Below are positions 18,685 through 27,810 of a DNA stretch of 64,000 nucleotides, one piece after another. Position numbers and translations under genes: made by a program. Location of the stretch: assembly GCF_001283065.1 (NCBI RefSeq), contig NZ_CDMK01000002.1, positions 218,050 to 282,049 of the forward strand, written 5' to 3'. Each line of letters opens with the position of its first letter. The first letter of the stretch is position 1. This DNA comes from Helicobacter heilmannii (GTDB taxonomy: Bacteria > Campylobacterota > Campylobacteria > Campylobacterales > Helicobacteraceae). The notes beneath the pieces are model-generated. The model searched no databases. It was not told the origin of the DNA and saw nothing but the letters and a program-made list of their open reading frames with translations.

Positions 18685-20301
18685 GTGCAACGGGTTTTTA
18701 ACACGCGGCTTTTAGCCTTCATTTGTGCTCTGATCTTTGGTGTGGGCTTTGCCTTACCCAGCTTTTTACAAACCAAGGGCCCTAAGATCACTTTGGGGCT
18801 AGACTTAAGGGGCGGGCTTAGTTTGCTCCTAGGTGTGGGTGTGGAGGAAGCCCTAAAGACCAAATACGCATCCATCGCCTCTTCACTCGATTACGCCTTC
18901 AAGCAACAAAACATCTTGGTACAAGATTTGCACTCTTCCCTGCAGGGCGTGTCTTTCACACTCTTAGACAAGGACGATGAAAAGAGCGTGGATAAGATTT
19001 TAGAGGATTTGCGTAAAGATGGGGTGGAGATTTTCACCACGGACAGCAACTATACCCTGCGCCTCTCCTTTAGAAAAACACAAGCCTACAAGCAGCAAAC
19101 CGTGGTGCAAGTCATCAGCACCATTAAAAACCGCTTGGACCAATTCGGGCTAGCCGAGCCCACCGTGCTGCAACAGGGTAAAGACGCGGTGTTGGTACAA
19201 CTACCCGGGATCAACAGCATTGAGGAAGAGCAACGCGCCAAGAATCTCATCACCAAATCCGCCCATTTGCAAATGATGGCGGTGGATGAAGAGAAAAACG
19301 AATATTTAGACAGCCTCACCGATGAAGAGATTAAAAAGCTGGGTGATGTGGTCTTGCCATATGCGGGCAGGGGCGGGCAAGCCTATGGGCATTTGCTCTT
19401 AAAGGCGATCCCCATTTTGGACGGTGAGATGCTCACAGACGCGCAGGTGGTCTACGACAAGAACAACCAGCCCGTGGTGAGCTTTTCTTTAAATTCGCAA
19501 GGGGCGAAGATTTTTGGCGACTTTTCGGGCGAAAATGTGGGCAAACGCATGGCAGTGGTGCTAGACCATAAAGTCTACTCCGCCCCCTATATCCGTGAGC
19601 GCATCGGCGGGGGCAGCGGGCAGATCAGCGGCGATTTCACGGTTGCCCAGGCCAGCGACCTAGCCATTGCGCTAAGGAGCGGAGTTTTGAGTGCGCCCCT
19701 TGTGGTCTTAGAAAAACGCATCATTGGGCCCAGTCTTGGGGCAGATAGTATCAAAACCTCGATCGTAGCACTCATTGGGGGCTTTATTTTGGTGATAGTC
19801 TTTATGATCACCTACTACGCCTTAGCCGGCGTGATCGCCAGCGTGGCCCTCATCGTGAATTTATTCTTGATCATTGCGGTGATGGCGATCTTTGGGGCAA
19901 CCTTGACTTTGCCCGGCATGGCAGGCATCGTGCTCACCGTTGGGATGGCGGTGGATGCAAACATCATCATCAATGAGCGCATTAGAGAAGGCTTAAGGCG
20001 CAATGAGAGCATTGCCCAGGCTCTGCACTCGGGCTATGCCAACGCCTCAAGGGCAATCTTTGACTCGAACTTGACCTCTCTTATCGCTTCGTTCTTGCTC
20101 TATGCCTATGGCACGGGCTCGATCAAGGGCTTTGCACTCACCACGGGCATCGGTATTTTAGCCTCGATCTTAACCGCCATTATCGGCACGCAGGGCTTTT
20201 ACCAAGCCATTTTGCCCCAAATCTCACGCAACAAAAATCTATCGTTGTGGTTTGGCATCCCCAACCAAGTTTCTAAAAGGGGGTGTAGTGGAGCTATTTA
20301 A
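18685..20301 (+). CDS. secD: Protein translocase subunit SecD
   Basis: Membrane partner of SecF that uses the proton gradient to pull exported proteins through the Sec channel. It has 538 residues: one N-terminal helix, a periplasmic P1 domain ([29 protein letters not shown]), and five C-terminal helices with [21 protein letters not shown]. It starts with GTG 18685 behind AAGGAAAC, three bases after yajC. The last dozen residues read into the secF start region and look unconserved. Confidence 0.95.
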   Translation: MQRVFNTRLLAFICALIFGVGFALPSFLQTKGPKITLGLDLRGGLSLLLGVGVEEALKTKYASIASSLDYAFKQQNILVQDLHSSLQGVSFTLLDKDDEKSVDKILEDLRKDGVEIFTTDSNYTLRLSFRKTQAYKQQTVVQVISTIKNRLDQFGLAEPTVLQQGKDAVLVQLPGINSIEEEQRAKNLITKSAHLQMMAVDEEKNEYLDSLTDEEIKKLGDVVLPYAGRGGQAYGHLLLKAIPILDGEMLTDAQVVYDKNNQPVVSFSLNSQGAKIFGDFSGENVGKRMAVVLDHKVYSAPYIRERIGGGSGQISGDFTVAQASDLAIALRSGVLSAPLVVLEKRIIGPSLGADSIKTSIVALIGGFILVIVFMITYYALAGVIASVALIVNLFLIIAVMAIFGATLTLPGMAGIVLTVGMAVDANIIINERIREGLRRNESIAQALHSGYANASRAIFDSNLTSLIASFLLYAYGTGSIKGFALTTGIGILASILTAIIGTQGFYQAILPQISRNKNLSLWFGIPNQVSKRGCSGAI

Positions 20302-21250
20302 GCAGGTTAAGATCGTCAATTTTATGGAGTACTCCAAATGGTTGCTTGTGGCCTCCACACTCTTGGTGCTCGCGTGTTTAGGGCTGATCTTTTTTAAGGG
20401 CTTTAATTTGGGCGTGGATTTTGCGGGCGGAAGCGTGGCCCAGGTGCGCTTTGTCAAAGACACCCCGATCACCAAAATCCGCCACGCCTTCAATGAGGCG
20501 CATTTTAGTGGCGTGCAGGTGAATGCCTTTGGTTCAAAAAAGGAGGTGGTGATCAAAATCCCTGTGGGTAAGGTGCACAAGGACTTAAGCACCGAGATCA
20601 CCCACATTTTAAAACCCTTAGGGCAGTTTGAAATCCGTAAGTTAGACAGCGTGGGGCCCAAGGTGGGCGATGAGTTGAAGAAAAAGGGTGTGCTCTCTTT
20701 AGTGCTTGCCATCCTTGCGATGATGCTGTATGTGGGGATGCGTTATGAGTGGCGTTTTGCGCTGGCCAGCGTGGTGGCCTTGTTGCACGATAGTCTCATC
20801 ACCGCGACAAGTGTGATCGTGTTTAACATTGATTTGAACTTAGAGGTCATCGTCGCTATTTTGACCTTGATCGGCTACTCGATCAACGACACAATCATCA
20901 TCTTTGACCGCATCCGTGAGGGCATGCTCACCAAGCGTACGAATGATTTAAATTTTGTCATCAACGAGGCAATTTCAAGTACGCTCACACGGACTTTACT
21001 CACCTCTTTAACCGTGTTCTTTGTGCTCTTAGTGCTGTATGTCTTTGGGTCTAAAATCTTGGTGGGCTTTTCCTTACCCATGCTCATTGGCACGATCGTG
21101 GGGACCTACAGCTCGATTTTCATCGCTCCTAGGGTGGCGATTTTACTCGGCTTTGACTTGGAGCACTACCACGAAAACGAGTTAAAAAAAGCAAAAAAGA
21201 AACAAGAAAAAGAACGCTTGCGCCGCCAATACGAGCACGGGCGGGTGTAG
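20288..21250 (+). CDS. secF: Protein translocase subunit SecF
   Basis: About 320 residues, six membrane helices, with [17 protein letters not shown] near the start and [19 protein letters not shown] late. GTG 20288 behind AAAAGGGGG is preferred; the longer open reading from 20252 lies inside secD. It overlaps secD by 14 bases. The C-terminus is a basic, Lys/Glu-rich tail. Confidence 0.94.
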   Translation: MELFKQVKIVNFMEYSKWLLVASTLLVLACLGLIFFKGFNLGVDFAGGSVAQVRFVKDTPITKIRHAFNEAHFSGVQVNAFGSKKEVVIKIPVGKVHKDLSTEITHILKPLGQFEIRKLDSVGPKVGDELKKKGVLSLVLAILAMMLYVGMRYEWRFALASVVALLHDSLITATSVIVFNIDLNLEVIVAILTLIGYSINDTIIIFDRIREGMLTKRTNDLNFVINEAISSTLTRTLLTSLTVFFVLLVLYVFGSKILVGFSLPMLIGTIVGTYSSIFIAPRVAILLGFDLEHYHENELKKAKKKQEKERLRRQYEHGRV

Positions 21251-21265
21251 CCACAAAGGAGAGCT

Positions 21266-21607
21266 ATGGATTGGGGTCGGGTTGTCTTTACTCTTTTTAG
21301 TTTGGTGAGTACCACCTCCATTGCGGGGTTTTTGTATGAGCCCAATGTGGTGATCCTCTTTGTAGCTTTGGCCTTAAACCTCATCGTGACAACACTGAAG
21401 ATTGGGGTGCAAAAACAATTTGCCTCCGAGCTTATGGGCGGTTCTTTGGCCGCTCTCTTGCACCTCATGCCCGCCTTTGTGTTTTTGCAAATTTTAAACA
21501 ACTTGATCTTTGCCTACACCTTGATGATTGGGGCATTGATCAGCAATGTCTTTTGTTTGGTTTTGCTGGTGATCGACAGCATTAAAAATACAGATGTGGA
21601 ATACTGA
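21266..21607 (+). CDS. Small conserved membrane protein (DUF6394-like)
   Basis: 113 residues with three to four hydrophobic helices, conserved between secF and leuS in Helicobacter (HP1548 position). It has no functional motif. A good RBS (AAAGGAG) precedes the ATG, and its stop overlaps the leuS start (TGATG). The place between translocase genes hints at membrane biogenesis, but that is only context. Confidence 0.75.
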   Translation: MDWGRVVFTLFSLVSTTSIAGFLYEPNVVILFVALALNLIVTTLKIGVQKQFASELMGGSLAALLHLMPAFVFLQILNNLIFAYTLMIGALISNVFCLVLLVIDSIKNTDVEY

Positions 21608-24045
21608 TGCAAACCTATAACCCTAAAGAAATTGAAGCAAAATGGCAAAGAGTTTGGGCGGATACACACGCCTTTGAACCTAGTGATGACTTTAGCAAAC
21701 CCAAGAAATACATTTTAAGCATGCTACCCTACCCTAGCGGAGAGGTGCACATGGGGCATGTGAGAAACTACGCCATCGGAGACGCTTTAGCGCGCTATGC
21801 CCGCCAAATGGGCTACAATGTGCTCCACCCCATGGGCTTTGATGCCTTTGGCATGCCCGCAGAAAACGCCGCCATCAAGCACGGCGTGCATCCTAAAAAG
21901 TGGACCTATGAAAACATGGCTAAAATGCGCCAAGAATTCAAGGCTTTGGGCTTCTCCTTTTGCCAAGAGCGCGAGTTTGCCACCTGTGCGCCTGATTACA
22001 CCAAGATCGAGCAACAATTCTTCGTCGAGATGTATGAAAAGGGGTTGGTATATCAAAAAAAGGCGTGGTTAAACTGGTGCCCCCATGACAAAACCATTTT
22101 AGCCAATGAACAGGTGATCGATGGGCGTTGTTGGCGTTGTGATTGTCTAGTAGAGCAAAAGGAAATGCCCCAGTACTACCTCAAAATCACCGCTTATGTG
22201 GAGGAGCTCTTAGCGGGGCTAAAGATCTTAGAGGGGCATTGGCCTAATCAAGTTTTGCGCATGCAAGAAAATTGGATAGGCAAATCTAGCGGCTTAGCTT
22301 TTAGCTTCCACCTAGATCAGCATAGCCAAGAGCTCTTGGGGCACTCTCAGGATTTGGAGGTTTTCACCACCCGCATAGACACTATTTACGGCATTACCTT
22401 CATTGCCCTAGCCCCGGGCCACCCTATCGTGCAAACCCTGCTAGACAAGGGCGTTTTAGACCCCAAAGTCTCTCAAGAAATCCTTGCCATCCAAAACACC
22501 AACATGCGCACCCGTGCCCTAGAAAAACGCGGCGTGGCTCTGCCCTTAAAAGCCATCCACCCGCTCACAAAAGAGTTAATTCCCGTGTTCGTGGCTAACT
22601 TCGTGCTGGAGAACTATGGCAGCGGGGCTTTAATGGGCGTGCCCGGTTGCGACCCTAGGGACTATGAATTTGCCACGCTCTTAAACATCCCCATTGTCCC
22701 CTTAATTGTGGGACAGGAAGCACCCTGCAATGAGGTGGGGATTTTACAAAACAGCCATGATTACAATGGCCTAAGCACTACAGAGGCCAAAGAGCAATTA
22801 AGCGCGCTCTTTGAAAAGCAGGGCTTGGGGCAAAGGGTCATCAACTACCGCTTGCAAGATTGGGGCATTTCAAGGCAGCGCTACTGGGGGGCACTCATCC
22901 CCATGGTGCATTGCGCGTACTGTGGACTGGTGTGTGAGAAATTAGAGAACTTGCCTATTTTGTTACCTGAAAATGTGGTGATTGATGGCGAGGGCAACCC
23001 CTTAGACAAGCACCCCACTTTTAAAGACTGCACCTGCCCTAAATGTGGCAGCAAAGCGCAAAGAGAGACCGACACGATGGACACCTTTTTCCAGTCCAGT
23101 TGGTATTTCTTGCGCTACACCACGCCCAAAGAGCTTTGGGACAAACAAGCCTTTGAGCCCAAGGAGCTCGCCTACTGGATGGGCGTGGATTCGTACATCG
23201 GGGGGATCGAACACGCCATTTTGCACCTACTCTACGCTAGATTTTTCACACGCGCTTTAAGAGACTTGGGCTATGTCAAGCTAGACGAGCCCTTTTTGGC
23301 ACTCACCACGCAGGGCATGGTGCTTAAAGACGGGGCGAAAATGAGTAAGTCTAAGGGCAATGTGGTCACGCCTAGAGAGATTTTAAACAAGCACGGGGCG
23401 GACATCGCCAGGCTCTACATCCACTTTGTTGCCCCCCCGCATAAAGAGCTCGATTGGAACGACCAAGCCCTAGAAGGGGCAGCGCGCTTTTTACGCCGCT
23501 TTTATGAAAAATCCTTTTTGGCTAAGCCCTGCAACAACACGCCAATAATAGAGCTAAGTAGCCTAAATGCAAAGGACAAACAAGCCCGCCAAAAGGTACA
23601 TTTGGCCCTGCAAAAATGCCACGATATTTTTAATGAAACCATCCCCAATTACCCCTTCAATACCCTAATCGCCGCGTGCATGGAGGCTTTAAACTCTCTA
23701 GAGAAAAGTACGCATACCCAAGTTTGGACAGAAGGGTATTATATTTTAACCCACGCCCTAGAGCCCATCATCCCCCATGTGTGCTTTGAAATCGCCGACC
23801 GGCTCTTTAAGTGCAACAACTTTAGACCCCTAGAAGTGGACAGCAAAGCCCTAGAGCAAGAGAGCGTCAATATCGCCATCACCATCAATGGTAAAAAGCG
23901 CGGGCTGGTGAGCGTGTCTAAAGACACCCCTAAAGAGGCACTGCTACAAGCCGCCCGCCAAGAGGTGGCTAAGTGGCTTGAGGGGCAACAGGTGCTTAAA
24001 GAAGTGGTTGTGCCAGCCAAGCTGGTGAATTTCGTGCTTGCTTAA
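21607..24045 (+). CDS. leuS: Leucyl-tRNA synthetase
   Basis: Class I synthetase that charges tRNA-Leu. It has 812 residues: the HIGH-type motif in YPSGEVHMGHVRNY, an editing domain (TTRIDTIYGITFIALAP, GTVVLENYGSGALMGVPGCDPRD-like region), the KMSKS motif in DGAKMSKSKGNVV, and a Cys-rich zinc segment (CAYCGL, CPKCGS). Its start overlaps the upstream stop by one base. Confidence 0.96.
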   Translation: MQTYNPKEIEAKWQRVWADTHAFEPSDDFSKPKKYILSMLPYPSGEVHMGHVRNYAIGDALARYARQMGYNVLHPMGFDAFGMPAENAAIKHGVHPKKWTYENMAKMRQEFKALGFSFCQEREFATCAPDYTKIEQQFFVEMYEKGLVYQKKAWLNWCPHDKTILANEQVIDGRCWRCDCLVEQKEMPQYYLKITAYVEELLAGLKILEGHWPNQVLRMQENWIGKSSGLAFSFHLDQHSQELLGHSQDLEVFTTRIDTIYGITFIALAPGHPIVQTLLDKGVLDPKVSQEILAIQNTNMRTRALEKRGVALPLKAIHPLTKELIPVFVANFVLENYGSGALMGVPGCDPRDYEFATLLNIPIVPLIVGQEAPCNEVGILQNSHDYNGLSTTEAKEQLSALFEKQGLGQRVINYRLQDWGISRQRYWGALIPMVHCAYCGLVCEKLENLPILLPENVVIDGEGNPLDKHPTFKDCTCPKCGSKAQRETDTMDTFFQSSWYFLRYTTPKELWDKQAFEPKELAYWMGVDSYIGGIEHAILHLLYARFFTRALRDLGYVKLDEPFLALTTQGMVLKDGAKMSKSKGNVVTPREILNKHGADIARLYIHFVAPPHKELDWNDQALEGAARFLRRFYEKSFLAKPCNNTPIIELSSLNAKDKQARQKVHLALQKCHDIFNETIPNYPFNTLIAACMEALNSLEKSTHTQVWTEGYYILTHALEPIIPHVCFEIADRLFKCNNFRPLEVDSKALEQESVNIAITINGKKRGLVSVSKDTPKEALLQAARQEVAKWLEGQQVLKEVVVPAKLVNFVLA

Positions 24046-24048
24046 GAA

Positions 24049-24549
24049 ATGTGGCGGGCGTGGGTTTTAGTTTTACTGCTTGGGGGCTGTGGGTATCAAC
24101 CCATCGCCAACTTTGCGGATAAGGTGCTGGGTAGGGGGGTTTTCGTGCGCTTGGTGGTGAATTTACCCAATCCGAAAAACTCGGTGGAGTTTAAGGACTT
24201 GTTAAACCGCTTCATCGTGCAGCGCTTCCAAAATACCCTCACCTCAGAAAAACAGGCTGACTCCATCATCACCATTGAAATGAAACGAGTCATCGACACC
24301 TCCATTAGCCAAAATAAAGAGGGTTTCACCACCTTTTACCGCGTAACCGTGTATGTCACTTACACCTACGACAATAAAAAGGGCACGACCAAGACCTTTG
24401 AAGACAATGGCTATTTTAACTACGCCGTGTCCTTGCAAGACCCGCTTGTCACTTACAATAACCGCCTATACGCCATAGGCCAAGCCTTGCAGCAAACCCT
24501 CACGCAATTTATATCCCAAATCGCCTATGAGGGTAAGGTGAATAAATGA
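24049..24549 (+). CDS. lptE: LPS-assembly lipoprotein LptE
   Basis: An outer-membrane lipoprotein of 166 residues that plugs LptD for LPS export. The N-terminal signal ends in a lipobox LLLGGCGYQP. The mature part is a compact domain with YRVTVYVTYTYDN strands and no other motif. Identification rests on the lipobox, the size, and its place after leuS as in H. pylori HP1546. It overlaps folC by four bases. Confidence 0.75.
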   Translation: MWRAWVLVLLLGGCGYQPIANFADKVLGRGVFVRLVVNLPNPKNSVEFKDLLNRFIVQRFQNTLTSEKQADSIITIEMKRVIDTSISQNKEGFTTFYRVTVYVTYTYDNKKGTTKTFEDNGYFNYAVSLQDPLVTYNNRLYAIGQALQQTLTQFISQIAYEGKVNK

Positions 24550-25685
24550 ACTTAAACACATTTCTTGCCACCAAGCCTTTTGAGCTTACCCCCTTTGAGC
24601 CCGCACGCTTTGTAAAGGCGTATGAGCAATTTTGTCGCCACTTTGCTGACAACACACCTAAAATCCAGATCATCGGCACCAATGGCAAGGGCAGCACGGG
24701 GCGCTTTCTAGCTCAAAGTTTAGAGGCAAGCGGTTTTAAAGTCCTGCATTTTAGCTCCCCGCATTTGTTAGACTTTGCTGAGCGTTTTTATAGCAGCGGA
24801 CAAAATATCGCTCAAGAGCGGCTAGAACAAGCCCATCAATATTTACAAAGCCTACCCCTAGACCCCCATTTAAGCTACTTTGAATACGCCACGCTCTTAG
24901 CGGTGGTGCTGGCTAAAGATTGCGATTATATGGTGGTGGAGGCGGGGCTGGGCGGGGAGTTTGACAGCACCACGAGTTTAAACAAGCGCATTGCCCTAGT
25001 CTTCACACCCATTAGCCTAGATCACACCGACAGACTAGGCAGCAACTTATTAGAAATTGCCGCCACGAAGTTAAAAGCGGGCTTAAGCCTTGAGCCACAC
25101 GCGCCCATCATCTTTGCCAAACAAGAGCCAGAAGTGCAAGACTTGGCTAAAGAGTTATTGGCTAGCAAAAATCTCACCTTTATTGAGGGGCTAGGCCAAG
25201 AAGCCCAAAGAGAGGGGCAAAAGTGGGGCTATGCGCCCTTTTTGGTGCAAAACTTGCAGAGTGCGCTAAGCACCCTGCACGCCTTAAACCTGTCGCCAAA
25301 AGCCCCACAACGGCTCAATTTACGGGGGCGTTTTGAAGCCTTAAAGCCCAATGTTTTACTCGATGTGGCGCATAATGTAGGGGGGGCAAGGGCTTTAGCC
25401 CGCGCTCTTAAGGGGCAACAGGTGGATTTAATCTACAACAGCTACACTAGAAAAGATGCGTTGGGAGTCTTAGAGAGTTTAAAGCCCTGTTTGCGGCATG
25501 TGTGGGTGTTGCCCGTGCCAGACCCCCAGATCATGCCCCAAGAGAAATTACAAGGCATTTTAAAGCAGCTCCACCTGCCCTTTAGCCCGTTTCAAGGAAA
25601 TCTAGAGCCAAGCAAGTCTTATTTAGTGGCGGGCTCGTTTAGCGTGGTGCGTACTTTCTTGCAAGGGGTAGGCTTTGGCGGATAA
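24546..25685 (+). CDS. folC: Folylpolyglutamate / dihydrofolate synthase
   Basis: ATP-dependent ligase that adds glutamate to folates (Mur ligase fold). It has 379 residues with the P-loop IGTNGKGSTGRFLAQSL, the FSSPHLLDFAERF motif, VEAGLGGEFDSTT, LDHTDRLG and the C-terminal domain start LLDVAHNVGGARAL. It overlaps both lptE (ATGA) and csd2. Confidence 0.94.
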   Translation: MNLNTFLATKPFELTPFEPARFVKAYEQFCRHFADNTPKIQIIGTNGKGSTGRFLAQSLEASGFKVLHFSSPHLLDFAERFYSSGQNIAQERLEQAHQYLQSLPLDPHLSYFEYATLLAVVLAKDCDYMVVEAGLGGEFDSTTSLNKRIALVFTPISLDHTDRLGSNLLEIAATKLKAGLSLEPHAPIIFAKQEPEVQDLAKELLASKNLTFIEGLGQEAQREGQKWGYAPFLVQNLQSALSTLHALNLSPKAPQRLNLRGRFEALKPNVLLDVAHNVGGARALARALKGQQVDLIYNSYTRKDALGVLESLKPCLRHVWVLPVPDPQIMPQEKLQGILKQLHLPFSPFQGNLEPSKSYLVAGSFSVVRTFLQGVGFGG

Positions 25686-26574
25686 ATTCATGCTCACCAT
25701 CATCGATGAGGGCGGCTCGAAGCAATGGCGCGTGTCTAAAAATGCCAAAAGGCATGTCTTGGTGGCAGGGGTCATAGTGCTTGCCGTGCTCATCGTGGGG
25801 GGCTTGGTGCTGATCTATTTGGTGCACCGCATCAGTGGGCTCACTTTGGATAAAAACATCATCCAAGCCAATTACCAAAGCATTTACAATAAAAACAGCG
25901 CGATGCAACAAGAGATCAGCCAAAAAACCCAAGAAATCGCCCTTGTAACGCGTAAAATCAAGGATTTGGAGAGCATTTTAAAGGTGGAAAAAACCAAGGA
26001 GGACAAGTCCTACGAAGTGGATTTAAACGCTCTTTCCGGGGCGAATAAAACCCTTGCCCTAGCCTTGATCCCCAATGGCAAACCCATTAAAAGCTACCAA
26101 AGCATGGCAAAGGCCAACACCCTGCATAAAAAATCGCTCGGACCCTACAATGCTTATAACTTCAGTTTGGCCGCCAATACCCCCGTTTACGCCACCGCCA
26201 GCGGGGTGGTGGATTTGCTCTTGCAGCACAACTTCCAAGACTATGGCAAGTTGATCCGCCTAGAAAACGCCTTTGGCTTCACCTCCATTTACGCCCGTTT
26301 AAGCAGCATTGCCATCAAACCCCACGCCTTCGTGCAAAAGGGCGAACTCTTGGGCTATAGCAGCACGAGCCTGCACTATGAAATCCGCTTTTTGGGGCGG
26401 ATCGTGGACATGCCCTTGTTCATGGATTGGGGTTTAGAAAATTTTAGCGTGGTCTTTCAAGATGAGCAGGTGGATTGGCAAAACCTCTTTTACAGCATTG
26501 AGGACATGGTGCAAGTGCAGGGCTTTAAAAAAGCCCAAGCCCAAGGGTTAGGAGAATTTAGTGTGGCTCAATAA
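25675..26574 (+). CDS. csd2: Cell-shape protein Csd2 (degenerate M23 domain)
   Basis: Periplasmic partner of the Csd1 endopeptidase that shapes the helical Helicobacter cell. About 299 residues: one transmembrane helix (28-51), a coiled region, and a LytM/M23 fold (about 160-270). The zinc-binding His and Asp of the first motif are replaced (AYNFSLAANTPVYA where Csd1 has HTGVDLSTPVGTPVYA), although SLHYE remains, so it should be inactive and act structurally, as described for H. pylori HP1544. The start is TTG 25675, 6 bases after AAGGGG; ATG 25690 is the alternative. Confidence 0.88.
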   Translation: MADKFMLTIIDEGGSKQWRVSKNAKRHVLVAGVIVLAVLIVGGLVLIYLVHRISGLTLDKNIIQANYQSIYNKNSAMQQEISQKTQEIALVTRKIKDLESILKVEKTKEDKSYEVDLNALSGANKTLALALIPNGKPIKSYQSMAKANTLHKKSLGPYNAYNFSLAANTPVYATASGVVDLLLQHNFQDYGKLIRLENAFGFTSIYARLSSIAIKPHAFVQKGELLGYSSTSLHYEIRFLGRIVDMPLFMDWGLENFSVVFQDEQVDWQNLFYSIEDMVQVQGFKKAQAQGLGEFSVAQ

Positions 26575-27502
26575 ACGGCTGATTTTAATCTTCACCTACA
26601 ACGATGGGAGCAGGACTTTAAACATCCCCATTGTTTATAAGCAGATTGCCTATTACTTGCTTTTGTTGGTGGTGGGGGTGTTGCTCTTTTTAGGCATTGC
26701 GCTCTACACGCTTGAGCATGAAATCCACACCACCAAAGCCCAAACCAAAAAACTCACCCGCGAATACCAAAAGAGTGCACAGGCCCACACCCAATTAAAC
26801 CAGCAATTACAGGGCTACCTCGAGGAGATCATGCTCGCTGGCGATCGCATCAACGATTTGGAGGACTTTGTAGGCATAGACAACAGCCAAGAGGACGACA
26901 ACGCCCCCCTAAGCCAGCGTCTAGATGTCGCCAGCATCACGGGGGCACAAAAAACCTTTATCATGCGCTTCATCCCCAATGACAACCCTTTAGAGAGCTT
27001 TAAAAGGGTGTCTAGCACCTTTTCCAAGCGCTACCATCCCATCTTGCACCGCATGGCCAATCATACGGGCGTGGATTTGAGCACCCCTGTTGGCACGCCC
27101 GTTTACGCCACGGCTAATGGGGTGGTGGGCTTTGCGGGGCGGGGATGGAATGGGGGGTATGGACGCTTGCTCAAGCTCTACCACCCCTTTGGCTTTAAGA
27201 CCTACTACGCCCACTTAAAAAAAATCGTGGTGAAAAATGGGGAGTTTGTCAAAAAAGGCCAACTCGTCGCCTACAGTGGCAGCTCCGGGATGAGCACGGG
27301 CCCGCATTTACACTATGAAGTGCGCTTTTTGACCAAACCCATCAACCCCATGTATTTCATTAAGTGGAACATGAAAGACTTCGATTTTATCTTCACAAAG
27401 GAAAGGAACATTGCATGGCAATCTTTGCTAACGATCATAAACAACCTACTAATGGATCAGCCACCATCATCGCCCAAGGCACCAAGTTCAAAGGCGAATT
27501 AA
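26561..27502 (+). CDS. csd1: Cell-shape DD-endopeptidase Csd1 (M23)
   Basis: Trims peptidoglycan crosslinks to generate helical curvature. It has 313 residues: a transmembrane helix near 30-48, a coiled coil, and a complete LytM domain with HTGVD (first zinc His/Asp) and GPHLHYEVRF (HxH). It starts with GTG 26561 behind GGAG. It overlaps csd2 by 14 bases and, unusually, runs 88 bases into ccmA in another frame, so its last 29 residues share DNA with the bactofilin N-terminus. Confidence 0.92.
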   Translation: MWLNKRLILIFTYNDGSRTLNIPIVYKQIAYYLLLLVVGVLLFLGIALYTLEHEIHTTKAQTKKLTREYQKSAQAHTQLNQQLQGYLEEIMLAGDRINDLEDFVGIDNSQEDDNAPLSQRLDVASITGAQKTFIMRFIPNDNPLESFKRVSSTFSKRYHPILHRMANHTGVDLSTPVGTPVYATANGVVGFAGRGWNGGYGRLLKLYHPFGFKTYYAHLKKIVVKNGEFVKKGQLVAYSGSSGMSTGPHLHYEVRFLTKPINPMYFIKWNMKDFDFIFTKERNIAWQSLLTIINNLLMDQPPSSPKAPSSKAN

Positions 27503-27810
27503 ACATCGACTGCCATTTGCACATCGATGGCGAGTTTGAGGGGACCATCCACTCCAAAAGTGTGGTGGTGATCGGCAAAAACGGCGTGATGATGGGCGAC
27601 ATTTTTGCCAGCCGCTTGGTGGTGAGCGGCAAGTTTAACGGCAATGCTGAGGCAGATGTGATTGAGATCATGCCCCTAGGCTATGTGGATGGCAAGATCG
27701 TAAGCTCCGAGCTCATCATCGAGCGCAAGGGGATTTTAACAGGAGAGAGCCACCCTAGAAAAGAAGTGCTCCAAACCTTAGAAGAGAACAAGGCCGCTAA
27801 GCCTTCATGA
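27415..27810 (+). CDS. ccmA: Bactofilin CcmA
   Basis: Cytoskeletal bactofilin of 131 residues that organises the Csd1/Csd2 shape complex. The beta-helical core (about 20-110) contains IAQGTKFKGELNIDC, HIDGEFEGTIHSK and the repeated V-x-G strands; the tails are short and polar. ATG 27415 follows AAAGGAAAGGAAC and lies inside csd1; the earlier open reading at 27364 would add residues outside the family. Confidence 0.93.
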   Translation: MAIFANDHKQPTNGSATIIAQGTKFKGELNIDCHLHIDGEFEGTIHSKSVVVIGKNGVMMGDIFASRLVVSGKFNGNAEADVIEIMPLGYVDGKIVSSELIIERKGILTGESHPRKEVLQTLEENKAAKPS

